Shown: positions 8,701 to 17,530, counted from the stretch's first letter. The stretch: DNA of 19,655 nt from Bacteroidota bacterium (GCA_023393375.1 JAEWLI010000097.1:1-19655), one strand, 5' to 3'. Program-made: numbers and translations. The notes: generated by a model from the sequence alone, not told the origin.

Positions 8701-9909
8701 ATGGTCTGTTTTCTTACCATCTATGCTGATACCATAAAGTCCATCATTATCAGTTCCCACCCAAAGGGTATTTTCATGATCTTGGAAAACCGATGTAATG
8801 CTACTGGAGCCGATCCAGTTTTTGGTTATGGATTTATATCCGATGTAATTAAAATTGTTGCTAAAAGATGGCAACAGCATGACGCCCTTTTGATAAATAC
8901 CTATCCAGGCATTCCCTTTATTGTCTTCAATAATGGCATGTATTTTTGATTTAGAAAAATCAAAAGTGGCAATATTAAAATCACCTGCAGTTATCTTCTT
9001 CTTGACAGGATCGTAAATCTTCATCCCATTCCCATCAGATCCTATATATATTTGATTTTGGTTATTTAAATACAGCGATTTGATGGGCAAATCTGGATTT
9101 GCCGGATAAGGAACATTTTTGAATGTGTCAGTAGATTTATCGTAAAGATATAATCCCTTGTTCATCGTCCCTACTAAGACGTTGCCCTCTGCATCCTTAC
9201 ATAAACTTGATACACTTGAGGGGATGTCATTAAAATAAGTCTTTACTTTCTTATCTATGCCCACGCGAATCAATCCTTTGTCTTCTGTTGCCACCCAAAC
9301 ATTCTGATCATGGTCTTCAAGCATATCCTTAATTAAATCGCTTGGCACAAATCGTGTCTGTCGACCCACTAACTTACCATCCTTTTCTTCAATCTGTAAC
9401 ACCCCCTGTCCCGATGTGCCTACTAAAATATCACCATTTTGCCGTTCAAAAATGGATTGAATATGCGAGGGGTATTGATTTCCGCTATTTAAATAGAGGG
9501 GAATCTCTTCAAATAAACCAGTTGCATGATCGTAAATCTGTACACCATTAAAATATCCAATGAAAAGTCGTCTCTTACTATCTTCGAAAATTACCCGAAC
9601 CAGATTGTTCAGGACAGAATGGGGATTATTTTTATCATGTTTATAAACGGTGAACTTTGATCCGTCGTAACGGTTTAAGCCATCTTCAGTTGCCACCCAT
9701 ATAAGGCTGTTCTGATCCTGGTAAATATCATTGATCAAGCTATTGGATAGCTCCCTATCTGCAGTATATAATTTTCCAAATTGAGGATAAACAGATGTAG
9801 ATACAATTAAAAATAAGAATAAAACCGACCAACACTTAAATCTCACTTCTATTATTTTTTTAGTTGTGCTCCTATGCTCCTTTACAATATAACATATAAA
9901 ATTAGTCAA
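5752..9909 (-). CDS. Hybrid two-component system sensor kinase/AraC-type regulator (HTCS)
   Basis: This one-protein signalling system has 1385 residues (numbered from TTG at 9909). In order: a signal sequence or membrane segment (about 23-43); a periplasmic two-bladed propeller of many reg_prop repeats (about 50-670, recurring IWVxTxDGLxRYD motifs); a Y_Y_Y domain (about 720-795); a membrane helix (805-822); HisKA with His856 in FTNISHEIRTP; HATPase with N972, DSGPGI and GTGIGL; a receiver with phospho-acceptor Asp1172 (SDVMMPEMDG) and Lys1224; and an AraC helix-turn-helix (about 1280-1368). HTCS proteins sense oligosaccharides or similar ligands in the periplasm and activate adjacent uptake and degradation genes. 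No SusC/SusD or glycoside hydrolase gene is present here. GTG at 9844-9846 is an attractive alternative start: it puts the hydrophobic stretch at the very N-terminus, after an A-rich leader. All catalytic residues are intact. Confidence 0.95.
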   Translation of the reverse strand: MTNFICYIVKEHRSTTKKIIEVRFKCWSVLFLFLIVSTSVYPQFGKLYTADRELSNSLINDIYQDQNSLIWVATEDGLNRYDGSKFTVYKHDKNNPHSVLNNLVRVIFEDSKRRLFIGYFNGVQIYDHATGLFEEIPLYLNSGNQYPSHIQSIFERQNGDILVGTSGQGVLQIEEKDGKLVGRQTRFVPSDLIKDMLEDHDQNVWVATEDKGLIRVGIDKKVKTYFNDIPSSVSSLCKDAEGNVLVGTMNKGLYLYDKSTDTFKNVPYPANPDLPIKSLYLNNQNQIYIGSDGNGMKIYDPVKKKITAGDFNIATFDFSKSKIHAIIEDNKGNAWIGIYQKGVMLLPSFSNNFNYIGYKSITKNWIGSSSITSVFQDHENTLWVGTDNDGLYGISIDGKKTDHYSRTDGSSSVPTTVLSIHEDSDHNLWLGSYLHGMARFDRKTGKTKYLQDIINIGPNEVQRVFSIVEDNKKNLWIGTMGQGIYSLNLQTLQLKHYDALKGHAYRGNANALHNDWVGILLYTDNKLYIGSADGLGCLDLNTYNFASFSGMNRILPGQYIYSLAEDDNGNIWVGSSEGLIRIDRSTQETITFTTENGLPSNAVRAIKKDSIGNLWISTNYGISKFNLKDSLFTNYYASDGLQGNEFSMNSAYTDNEGRIIFGGINGLTFFHPSEIIDQRKNLEVRITDFYIHDNPVRKGTTSGAHEVIDTTVFHAQDFYLSHEDNSFSIEFSAMDFNNPERITYMYSMNDNHWISLQPGTNSVTFNNLSPGKYTFSVKAKDFNTFSEEKAISIHISSPWYFSFWAKVIYFILFLTVCFIVVQEVHHRRRTRQIMLAHEHEEQLNKAKLQLFTNISHEIRTPMSLIVSPLKKLMASDDDKLRQKSYQLMNRNVDRILLLINQLMDVRKIEQGQMILKYRETNIVEFIIKLMSMFEERAQSKNINYRFEHEVENLKVWIDPKNFDKVILNVLSNAFKFTPENGDITLHLNMVENEKLNGKQQGYFQIIVKDSGPGINESEIERVFERFYQVQDTKDSFTEGTGIGLHLTRFIVNLHQGIISAENNKDGKGCSFIIRLPLGKDHIKEEEIDQTSITKHDPIEQDFSATALPTVAAEETKVKSKSKIRVLVVDDNDEIRKYICEELSADYHMSGSVNGKEAMAMVLEKAPDLIISDVMMPEMDGITLCRKIKQNVNTNHVPIILLTAKSEETDTVEGLEIGADAYMMKPFSIEILKKTISNIIKNREILRNKFSGNQQQLDKVKKLDVKSSDDKLLIKVMDLINENMSNPKFNVEVIAAEVGISRVHLHRKLKELTNQSTRDLIRNIRLQQAAELFSTKRISVAEVAYAVGFTNLTHFTNIFKEFYGITPTAFIDRHLGQHEEIDEKSS

Positions 9910-10121
9910 AAATTTTTACAATACAGACTTTGTTAATCTGAAAATTATCCTAACCAAGCCATTTAATCCCTTGCATGATACATCAAAATCAGAAGCATCA
10001 GATGGCAAAAGGCTTGATCAATCTGCAAGAGCGGGGAATTGCAAATGTGTAATATTTACAATTAGCCAGACTTAATAAATTATAATTACTGACTGTATTT
10101 ACGTATGAAGAAAAAGAATTA

Positions 10122-10157
10122 CAAACAAAACAGGCTATGAACTCAATCATAGCCTGT
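10122..10157 (-). terminator. Strong intrinsic terminator
   Basis: ACAGGCTATGA (10130-10140) pairs with TCATAGCCTGT (10147-10157) over 11 bp around a 6-base loop. On the minus strand the stem is followed by TTTTGTTTGT (10121-10130), a good U-tract. It lies 24 bases past the stop of the Ser/Thr/Arg-rich secreted protein gene and should end its transcript, separating it from the HTCS gene. Confidence 0.8.
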
Positions 10158-10180
10158 CCTTTTATATGTACAGCTAAATT

Positions 10181-11350
10181 CTAATATATGCCTAACTGAT
10201 AGGGCTTTCTAACCAATACTTCGGGTTTGTCATCAAACTCAGTGATCAAGCCCATCGACCAGATGTGTCTGCCTTCCATTCTGAACAGATTCGGAAACCT
10301 TTGTCTTCTATAATCATGACCTTCTATAAGGACAGCAAAATCATGATAAGGGAAAGGACCACCTATGTAGAGATAATAAACATCATCACGATCGGAGTAA
10401 TAGACCTCACTTATCTGACCATACACCTTTTTTACTTCTCCTATATGGAACATGGCATCATACGCTGAGATGGAATGTATTCTTCTATCACTCTGATAAC
10501 TTAAATGTATATAGTGATGGTGATTGGGATAGAAAAGGATGAAGTCATTATATATGTGGTTGGACCAGGAAATATATAATCTTGAAGGTGCTCTGTAAAC
10601 GTGATGCACTCTTCTGTATTCTATCGGTCTGTATATATAATGATTATGGTGTACTACTCTGGTTTCACGTACAACCACCGGACTTTTTACAAATACGGTT
10701 TTGGTGCTGGATTCCCTGGAAACGCTTCTATTGTTATTACTGTTAGTAACGCGAGCGGCAGATCTGCTTCGAGTGTTTTGTTCGCTAGTTACCCTGGCTG
10801 GAGAAGTAGAAGTTCTAGTCCGGGCATTTGTGCCTGTACTGACATTAGTAGAACGGCGTGAGTTGCTTGAAGATGAAGGTGTAAGGGAACCGTTGCCAGT
10901 ACGGGCACGTTGTGTAGGTTGATTAACATTTTCACTGCGTGTTCTGGATGGAGTTGTACTTTCTACCCGGGTGTTACGCTCTGTGGTATTCTGATTTACT
11001 CTTGCATTTGAAGCGGGAGTAGCTGTTCGTGCAGGTGTATTTACCTGAGAATTGGCCTTTTCTCTATTGTTCACTTCATTTGTCCGGGCATTGGATGTCG
11101 GCTTAGTCGAATGGTTTGGTGCAGGTGCACGTCGGATTTCCTCTTGTTTACCACTACTTGATGTCCGGGTATTAGCAGGTTGTTTTTCTGTACTCCTGGG
11201 CGCAACAGTACGATTTGATTCAGAACTCCTGGAAGTCGATGACCGATTATTTGCCGGTTCAGATGTATTATTGCTGCTAGTTCTCCTGGTTTGTGGATAA
11301 GCCATTGTAACGATGGCTAACAATGCGAGTAACAATATTGACTTTTTCAT
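10181..11350 (-). CDS. Secreted protein: disordered Ser/Thr/Asn/Arg-rich region plus C-terminal OB-fold-like domain
   Basis: The protein has 389 residues. A signal peptide (1-20, MKKSILLLALLAIVTMAYPQ) is followed by about 200 residues almost entirely of Ser, Thr, Asn, Arg, Ala and Pro, with no hydrophobic core. This region must be disordered and is highly basic. A Tyr/His-rich segment follows (HHNHYIYRPIEYRRVHHVYR). The last 90 or so residues fold: HIGEVKKVYGQISEVYY, YLYIGGPFPYHDFAVLI, IWSMGLITEFDDKPEVLV. This series of strands with VYGxI, GGxxPxxDFxxVI and GxIxxxxxKPEI resembles the small OB-fold seen in exported bacterial proteins. The basic linker could bind nucleic acid, polysaccharide or the cell surface; this is inference. 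The gene appears monocistronic, with its own terminator and a candidate promoter. Confidence 0.8.
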   Translation of the reverse strand: MKKSILLLALLAIVTMAYPQTRRTSSNNTSEPANNRSSTSRSSESNRTVAPRSTEKQPANTRTSSSGKQEEIRRAPAPNHSTKPTSNARTNEVNNREKANSQVNTPARTATPASNARVNQNTTERNTRVESTTPSRTRSENVNQPTQRARTGNGSLTPSSSSNSRRSTNVSTGTNARTRTSTSPARVTSEQNTRSRSAARVTNSNNNRSVSRESSTKTVFVKSPVVVRETRVVHHNHYIYRPIEYRRVHHVYRAPSRLYISWSNHIYNDFILFYPNHHHYIHLSYQSDRRIHSISAYDAMFHIGEVKKVYGQISEVYYSDRDDVYYLYIGGPFPYHDFAVLIEGHDYRRQRFPNLFRMEGRHIWSMGLITEFDDKPEVLVRKPYQLGIY

Positions 11351-11385
11351 ATCCCTAAAGTAAAATGTGTATAGTAATGGGAAAA

Positions 11386-11393
11386 CAAAAATA
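11386..11393 (-). promoter_or_regulatory. Candidate -7 promoter element of the disordered secreted protein gene
   Basis: The minus strand reads TATTTTTG, matching TAnnTTTG at all fixed positions, 36 bases upstream of the start codon. The implied leader is about 28 bases. No convincing -33 box is seen, so confidence is modest. Confidence 0.35.
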
Positions 11394-11612
11394 CTGCCAA
11401 TTCATATTAAAAAATGAAATGTCAAGTTTTACATACTTCATAATGGCCTTCTAATAGCCTATGGCCAACAATAATAATTTACAAATAATTCCAAAAACGA
11501 ATTATTTTATTCAATCAAGGATCTCTTGGAGAAACATAAAACTTAGCTCCTGGCTGACTTGAGACTTCTGACGGTGAGCAGGATGATATACTGCGATAAA
11601 GACAGCTTGCAT

Positions 11613-11635
11613 AAAAATAGGGAGCTGCTATTTTT
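11613..11635 (-). terminator. Possible terminator overlapping the esterase stop codon
   Basis: AAAAATAG (11613-11620) and CTATTTTT (11628-11635) form an 8-bp AT-rich stem around a 7-base loop. On the minus strand the stop codon TAG (11628-11630) is in the ascending strand, and the descending strand supplies the U-rich stretch. It is weak by pairing energy but correctly placed. Confidence 0.35.
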
Positions 11636-12251
11636 TTCCAAAAATCAGTTTATTAATCTGATCCAATTCGTCCTGGCAAATTGTATGACCTAGCCCCGGA
11701 TATATCTGAAGATTCATACTGGCATTGAGCTTTTTTAATTCTTCAGCCGATGCGGTGACTCTTTCTACAGGGATATGAGGGTCCGGATTGCTGGATCCAA
11801 TAAACACAGGTGTTTTTTTGAAATCACCTTTATAGTTTTCGGTATAGATTTTATCACCTATAAGCCCACCGGATAAAGCGGCAATACCGCCAAATCTTTG
11901 AGCATTTCGGGTGGCATATTCCAGTGCCAGACATGCTCCTTGAGAAAACCCAATAAAATAAATATCCTTTGGAGCAATTCCCGCTTTTGTCACATCAGTT
12001 ACAATATTTTTTAATAATCCAAGTGCAGAAGTCAACCAAGGTTCATTTTCAGAAGGATTAACCAGAAAGGAATAAGGATACCAGGAGTTTTCAGAGGCTT
12101 GGGGAGCAATCAGAGCAAATTCCTTAACGTGTAAATATGCAGCTATAGAAAGAATATCTTCTGCAGGATTACCCCTGCCATGCAACATTATTAATGCTTT
12201 TGTTGCTTCTTTTAATTTTAATCCTGCTGTAATAAGATTTTTTGAATGCAT
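11628..12251 (-). CDS. Alpha/beta hydrolase, phospholipase/carboxylesterase family
   Basis: This 207-residue cytoplasmic alpha/beta hydrolase belongs to the carboxylesterase group that includes YpfH and MhqD. The oxyanion-hole motif LHGRG is at 23-27. The nucleophile elbow GFSQGA puts Ser103 at the active site. Asp157 (NPDPHIPV) and His189 (GLGHTI) complete the triad. The length and the FALIAPQA segment after the first helix fit the family. Members hydrolyse short acyl esters, and some act next to ring-cleaving dioxygenases in quinone or aromatic detoxification; no such partner is visible here, so the substrate stays open. The gene stands alone between the disordered secreted protein and the hybrid kinase, both on the same strand but more than 150 bases away. 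Confidence 0.9.
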   Translation of the reverse strand: MHSKNLITAGLKLKEATKALIMLHGRGNPAEDILSIAAYLHVKEFALIAPQASENSWYPYSFLVNPSENEPWLTSALGLLKNIVTDVTKAGIAPKDIYFIGFSQGACLALEYATRNAQRFGGIAALSGGLIGDKIYTENYKGDFKKTPVFIGSSNPDPHIPVERVTASAEELKKLNASMNLQIYPGLGHTICQDELDQINKLIFGKK

Positions 12252-12407
12252 GGCTATATAAAATGACTTTGATTTGCAGTGGTATTACTTTTGAGAGATA
12301 TCATAATGAAAAAGTTCGTTCTCTAATAGCATACTAGATGATCACCTGTTTTGTTGCCGAAACGCTAAAAATATAAGATGTTTTAATATTGAAATGGATT
12401 GGCTGTT

Positions 12408-15326
12408 TTAGTTAATCAATTTGCTGTTCAATTCCTTTGCTTTTTCTACCAAAAGCATTTCTATCTTATTGATAATTTCGATCAACTCTTCGGCTTTTTT
12501 TTCAAGATCTTCAGGGTGTTTGTTTTCCTTGATTAATTCATGAAATTCCAGTGTGGTTTTTTCCAATTGATAATATTGGAGCATCTTTATTGAAGGACTT
12601 ATTTTATGGATAATATTGCCGGCTTCCAGCATATTCTTTTCTTTCATTGCTTCCATTAGTTGAGTAGGAAGTTTTTTGAACTGGTCTACACACATGTATA
12701 ATAGCTGTAATAAAAATTGTGAATCGCCATCGGAAATCTTTTGAATTCCTGAAAGGTCCAGCTCTAACTGACCACACAATTCCGCATCATTGTGTGAAAT
12801 AAACTGATCTGTAAGAGCAAATTTTTTAATTTTGTTATATAATTCTACGGGATTGAATGGTTTGATTAAAAAATCATTCATTCCAGCCTTATAAACTTCG
12901 TCTTTTGCTTCCAGCGAGGCAGCAGTAAGTGCTATAATAGGCACGTAATGATATCCAGGCAACTTCCTGATCTCACGAGTGGCTGTCATGCCATCCATCT
13001 CCGGCATTTGTAAATCCATCAGCACTATATCATATTTGTGCATCATTGCCGATTTGATGGCTTTGTTACCATTATCAGCGATGTCATATTTCACTTTCCA
13101 TTGGTTCAGGAATTTAGCAGCCACCATCTGATTAATTTTATTATCTTCTACCAGCAAGATCCTGAGATCTTCCATGTTGTCGATAATGTTGTAGGAGGTA
13201 GACGCCACATCATCCAGTAATTTCTCATCCCCTTCACTAAAGTACAAATCAAAAGTAAATTCAGATCCGATGCCCAATTCGCTTTCTACCTTTATGGTTC
13301 CACCCATCATCTCCACAAGATTTTTTGTTATGGCTAGACCAAGGCCTGTACCTCCACGTTTATTTTTGTCAATAACCTGTTCAAACCTTTCGAATATGGT
13401 TTGTATTTTATCTTGCGGGATACCAATACCTGTATCGGTTACCAAAAATTGTAAATGGTAATGATTGTCATCGTTAGAAAGGCATTTTACGGTCAATTTT
13501 ACATATCCGTAATCTGTAAACTTGATGGAATTGCCAATCAGATTGACCAGGATCTGATTGAGACGGACAGGATCGCCCATTAATGCATTAGGTACATCAG
13601 GGCTAACATCAATGGTAAACCGAATATTTTTTTCCTGAGCTTGATAATAAAAGGTTTGTTCCAGCATTTGAACAAGGTTGCTGAAACTGAAATTAGCCTG
13701 TTCTATAGCAATTTTACCTGCCTCTATTTTAGAAAAATCCAATATGTCATTGATCAGGGCCAATAAGTATTCGCTTGATGTTTTAATAGTTTTAAGATGC
13801 TGGTCATCGGCAGGCCTTTCCTGAAACATCAGATGAGTCATTCCGATTATAGCATTTAGAGGGGTTCGCAATTCGTGACTCACCATAGACAAAAACTGAT
13901 CTTTGACCTTCATCAACATTTCGGCTTCTTCTTTGGCCTTTATCAATTCTAATTCTACATTTTTTCTTTCAGTTATATCACTTTCTACCGCAACATACTT
14001 TTCAATTTCCTTTTTCTCATTTAAAATCGGGTTTAATGTAAAATGAACCCAAAGTTCACTACCATCTTTCCTGTAATTCAATAGTTCTCCTGAAAAACTT
14101 TCACCTCGATTAATTCTCTCACCCAATAACAAAATTGTCTCTGGGTTGGTATTTTCACCCTGAAACAGTATTCCTGGTTTTTTACCCAAGGCATCCTGAA
14201 AGCTATATCCTGTAATCTTTTCAAAAGCTTCATTTACCCATTCAATTTTTTCTTCTTTATCAATAATAAAAACAGCATTATCGGTTTTACTGGCCACAAG
14301 AGAGAGGTTTTCCAATATTTTCTCATTGGATTTTCGTTCGGTATTATCTATTATGGTGCCGTCGAAATAAGTGGAGTCACCATCCCTTGTCATGGTGCAG
14401 TTTATAAGCCCCCAAAACACTGTACCATCATTCCGGACGTACCTGATCTCCATATCCTTCACCAGCCCTTTTTGTTCAATAGTATCACGGATCTGTTGAA
14501 GTTCCTTATTCAATAAAATCTCTTGTTGATTCCAGTGAAAAGCCATTTCCTCAGCAGAAAGATACCCGAAAAGATTAACCAGGAATTCATTGGCATAAAC
14601 CAAATTACCCTGATGGTCCATACGGAATAACCCCTGGAGAATATTTTTATTAATTGATGCCAGTGTATTCTCAACATTGACCAACTCAGATTTTTTGCTA
14701 TTTAGCTCCCTTACATTTTCCAGTTCCTTGATTTTATAATAATATAAATAGCGGGTCACAAGGAGAAAAATTGAACCAAATACCAAAAGATTTACAATTT
14801 GCCCAGAATAAATGGCCATATCAGAAATGGTGTTGCTAAAGGCAAATATATTAACTGCTAGACCCAAAATAAAAGTCAGTAATAAATCCAATTTATTTCT
14901 ATAAAATATGATCAGAATGCCACAAAAAATAGTTAAACCAACTGAAGGCACTACTTCGGAATATTGTTTTAATAACGTAAGAAATCCTATGAATAATAGA
15001 GAAAACCCAGTGAATAACCATACAGCCCATCTTCCTTTTACTACATACCGGGTGGAAGGAATATTTCTTTTCGTATAAAAGTATAAAGCCAGATAAAATA
15101 ACAATCCTGAAAAATGCACAGCAGCAAGGTGGGCAGACGCTGCATAGTTTGTTTGGTTAAAATAACACTGATAAGCACAGAACAATAAGGATAGGAGATT
15201 GGAGCCAGATATAAATAACGATAGTATTCCTACCCTTTGAAGGTTTATCTGATGGAGTTCTTCAAAATAACTCCTATGATCTACATAGCTTTGGGATTTG
15301 TACAATCCTCTTATTTTTTCTAACAT
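12408..15326 (-). CDS. Membrane hybrid histidine kinase (PAS-PAS-HisKA-HATPase-REC-Hpt)
   Basis: The protein has 972 residues. The N-terminal third has about six membrane helices (between residues 32 and 196). Two PAS domains follow: about 220-332, ending in DNTERK, and about 340-455, ending in SDITERK. The second contains the ILFQGENTNPET and LLNYRKDG blocks of LOV-like PAS folds but has no Cys in the flavin-binding motif. HisKA carries His484 (SHELRTP). The HATPase has N599, DTGIGIP (631-637) and GTGLGL. The receiver has Asp771 (MDLQMPEMDG) and Lys822 (IKPF). An Hpt domain closes the protein with His907 in IIHKISPSIKMLQ. Phosphate probably moves H484-D771-H907 and then to a separate response regulator, which is not encoded nearby, so this is an orphan phosphorelay kinase. 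The signal is unknown. Confidence 0.94.
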   Translation of the reverse strand: MLEKIRGLYKSQSYVDHRSYFEELHQINLQRVGILSLFISGSNLLSLLFCAYQCYFNQTNYAASAHLAAVHFSGLLFYLALYFYTKRNIPSTRYVVKGRWAVWLFTGFSLLFIGFLTLLKQYSEVVPSVGLTIFCGILIIFYRNKLDLLLTFILGLAVNIFAFSNTISDMAIYSGQIVNLLVFGSIFLLVTRYLYYYKIKELENVRELNSKKSELVNVENTLASINKNILQGLFRMDHQGNLVYANEFLVNLFGYLSAEEMAFHWNQQEILLNKELQQIRDTIEQKGLVKDMEIRYVRNDGTVFWGLINCTMTRDGDSTYFDGTIIDNTERKSNEKILENLSLVASKTDNAVFIIDKEEKIEWVNEAFEKITGYSFQDALGKKPGILFQGENTNPETILLLGERINRGESFSGELLNYRKDGSELWVHFTLNPILNEKKEIEKYVAVESDITERKNVELELIKAKEEAEMLMKVKDQFLSMVSHELRTPLNAIIGMTHLMFQERPADDQHLKTIKTSSEYLLALINDILDFSKIEAGKIAIEQANFSFSNLVQMLEQTFYYQAQEKNIRFTIDVSPDVPNALMGDPVRLNQILVNLIGNSIKFTDYGYVKLTVKCLSNDDNHYHLQFLVTDTGIGIPQDKIQTIFERFEQVIDKNKRGGTGLGLAITKNLVEMMGGTIKVESELGIGSEFTFDLYFSEGDEKLLDDVASTSYNIIDNMEDLRILLVEDNKINQMVAAKFLNQWKVKYDIADNGNKAIKSAMMHKYDIVLMDLQMPEMDGMTATREIRKLPGYHYVPIIALTAASLEAKDEVYKAGMNDFLIKPFNPVELYNKIKKFALTDQFISHNDAELCGQLELDLSGIQKISDGDSQFLLQLLYMCVDQFKKLPTQLMEAMKEKNMLEAGNIIHKISPSIKMLQYYQLEKTTLEFHELIKENKHPEDLEKKAEELIEIINKIEMLLVEKAKELNSKLIN

Positions 15327-15509
15327 TGTCAGCCAATTTGCCTGATTGCTTTTTAACTGATTATAGAAGTAAAGATATGGGTAAAATTATGGGCATTCTG
15401 TCCAATAGAAATGAATATCTTACATCACACAGAACATAGACAAAAGAGGCGATAAAAGTGGCGGCTAATGCACGGATTACTCAATTTTAGACTTTACTGG
15501 CAACTTCAA

Positions 15510-17498
15510 TCACTCCTTGAGTTTTAATTGGTACTTCAACAACCTTAAGGCATTAAAAACCACCAAAATTGTAGATCCTTCATGAATGATCACGGCAGGG
15601 CCAATTGATGTAATTCCTAATAATGCCAATGGTATCATGACAACAATAACACCCATACTGATGATGAGATTTTGTAAAATGATCTTCCTGGTACTCTGGC
15701 TTAATCCAATGGCAAAAGGCAGTTGACCTATTTTATCAGACATTAACGCGACATCAGCTGTTTCCAAAGCCACATCAGAACCGGCTGCTCCCATTGCAAT
15801 ACCAACCGTACTATAGGCCATTGCAGGTGCATCATTTACGCCGTCACCTACCATTGCTACATGTGTTTCTTCTTGTTTGATTTTCTGTATAGCCTTTGCC
15901 TTTTGTTCAGGTAGCAGATTGCCCCACGATTCTGTAATTCCAACTTGTCTGCCAATAGAATCAGCAACTTTTTGATGGTCACCACTAAGCATGATGATCC
16001 TTTTCAAACCCATTGATTTTAATGTCTTTACTACTAGTAATGACTCTTCGCGTGGCAGATCCATCATGGATACTATGCCAATAAACTCTTTTCCCAGCTT
16101 AATCAGTATGTTGGTTTTGCCCTGTTGTTCTAATACCTCCAATTGTGGTGTTAACCTTTTTATTTCTTCTGCATCTTCCGGTGATTGAAAAATCTCCCTG
16201 TTTCCAACTAAAAGGGATCGGTTTTCAATTTCTCCCGCCACACCCTTTCCTGTTATTGATTTGAAATTTTGTACATCAGGCAATTTTGCTCCATTATACA
16301 TATTAGCTCCGGCTTTTACCAAAGCTTTAGCGAGCGGATGGTCGCTATGTTTTTCTATAGCTACTACATAGGCCAGTAAATCTTCTTTGTCATGACCATT
16401 CAATGTAATCACATCTGTGATGCCGGGTTGACCTTTGGTAAGTGTTCCGGTTTTATCAAATGCAATTGCTTTTAATTTACCCAATTGTTCCAGCGGTTTA
16501 CCTCCTTTCATTAAAATACCTTTATTAGCGGCACGCGCAATCCCACTTAAAACTGCGCTTGGGGTAGATAAAACCAATGCACATGGACTTGCCACCACCA
16601 ATACGGTAATGGCTCTATAGAAGCTCTGCGAAAAAGATTCATCCAAAAACAGAAAAGCAAAATTCAGCGCAACTACAAATGTCAATACAGCTGGCACATA
16701 TACCTTTTCTATTTTTTTTGTAAATAATTGGGTTGGGGATTCTTGTTCCTTTGCCTCATTTACCAACCTGATCAGTTGAGAAAGTGTGGTGTTATTTGTT
16801 GTCCGGGTCACTCGGATTTCCAGGTAACCTTGTCCATTTAGCGTTCCGGAGAAAACCCTGTGAGATGAATTATCTTTATCATCGTCACCAATCAGGGGCA
16901 TTTTTTCCACCGGCATACTTTCACCGGTAATGTTGGACTGATCCACAGCACTTGAACCCTTAATCACTAGGCCATCAGCGGCAATTTTTGTATTGGGGTG
17001 GACAACTACAATGTCACCAACCTTTAATTCTTCGATAGCCACTTCCAATATATCGTCATTATTCTTGATTAAAGCTGTTTTAGGTGCCAGTTGGGCTAAC
17101 GCAGCGATTGAACGGTGTGCTTTGTCCAATGCAAAATGTTCCAATGCATGACCCATACTAAATAAAAATAAAAGCAAAGCACCTTCAGACCATCGGTGAA
17201 GAATCCCAGCTCCTATTGCAGCTGCAAACATGAGGAAATCAATTTCAAATTTTCCTTTTGTTAAAGAATTCCAAATGTCAATTAACATAAAATATGAACC
17301 GAAAAAATAGGCGAACAGGTAAACCGGCAAGTACCAGGATTGACCTGTGATTTCCATTAAAAATCCGGTCAATAATGCTGCGCCACAAATAATGGAAAAC
17401 AATAGTTCCCTGTTATTGGGCATAAAGATGGATAAATGCCAGGTTGCTTTATGGTCATTAATTATTGTATGTTGATTAAAAGAAGTAAATACATTCAT
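15510..17498 (-). CDS. P1B-4-type heavy-metal-exporting ATPase
   Basis: This 662-residue P1B ATPase exports a transition metal from the cytoplasm at the cost of ATP. From the ATG at 17496-17498, the markers are TGES (191-194), the membrane SPC motif (304-306), DKTGT with phosphorylated Asp348, the HP pair of the nucleotide domain (387-388), GDGVND (551-556) and HEGST in the last membrane helix (639-643). SPC together with HEGST, with no N-terminal metal-binding domain, is the P1B-4 signature. Characterised members move Co2+, Fe2+, Ni2+ or Zn2+ (CoaT, PfeT/ZosA, CtpD types). The frame can be extended to a TTG at 17529-17531, but that codon is in the U-tract of the upstream terminator, so ATG at 17498 is the sensible start. 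A riboswitch of the NiCo class precedes the gene, which favours Co2+/Ni2+/Fe2+ as substrate. Confidence 0.93.
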   Translation of the reverse strand: MNVFTSFNQHTIINDHKATWHLSIFMPNNRELLFSIICGAALLTGFLMEITGQSWYLPVYLFAYFFGSYFMLIDIWNSLTKGKFEIDFLMFAAAIGAGILHRWSEGALLLFLFSMGHALEHFALDKAHRSIAALAQLAPKTALIKNNDDILEVAIEELKVGDIVVVHPNTKIAADGLVIKGSSAVDQSNITGESMPVEKMPLIGDDDKDNSSHRVFSGTLNGQGYLEIRVTRTTNNTTLSQLIRLVNEAKEQESPTQLFTKKIEKVYVPAVLTFVVALNFAFLFLDESFSQSFYRAITVLVVASPCALVLSTPSAVLSGIARAANKGILMKGGKPLEQLGKLKAIAFDKTGTLTKGQPGITDVITLNGHDKEDLLAYVVAIEKHSDHPLAKALVKAGANMYNGAKLPDVQNFKSITGKGVAGEIENRSLLVGNREIFQSPEDAEEIKRLTPQLEVLEQQGKTNILIKLGKEFIGIVSMMDLPREESLLVVKTLKSMGLKRIIMLSGDHQKVADSIGRQVGITESWGNLLPEQKAKAIQKIKQEETHVAMVGDGVNDAPAMAYSTVGIAMGAAGSDVALETADVALMSDKIGQLPFAIGLSQSTRKIILQNLIISMGVIVVMIPLALLGITSIGPAVIIHEGSTILVVFNALRLLKYQLKLKE

Positions 17499-17530
17499 CT
17501 TGGTACTTTTTCTAAGTGGATTAAATGTCA

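Noticed and set aside
10601..11300. Several plus-strand frames, some Leu/Val-rich, opposite the disordered secreted protein
   Set aside because: They are the mirror of a low-complexity Ser/Thr/Arg coding region; the minus-strand frame has a signal peptide, a folded C-terminus and a matching terminator.
13990..14330. LOV-type blue-light photoreceptor domain in the hybrid kinase (ILFQGENTNPET and LLNYRKDG blocks)
   Set aside because: The flavin-binding Cys motif (NCRFLQ) is replaced by KKPGILFQ, so no photo-adduct could form; an ordinary PAS domain is more likely.
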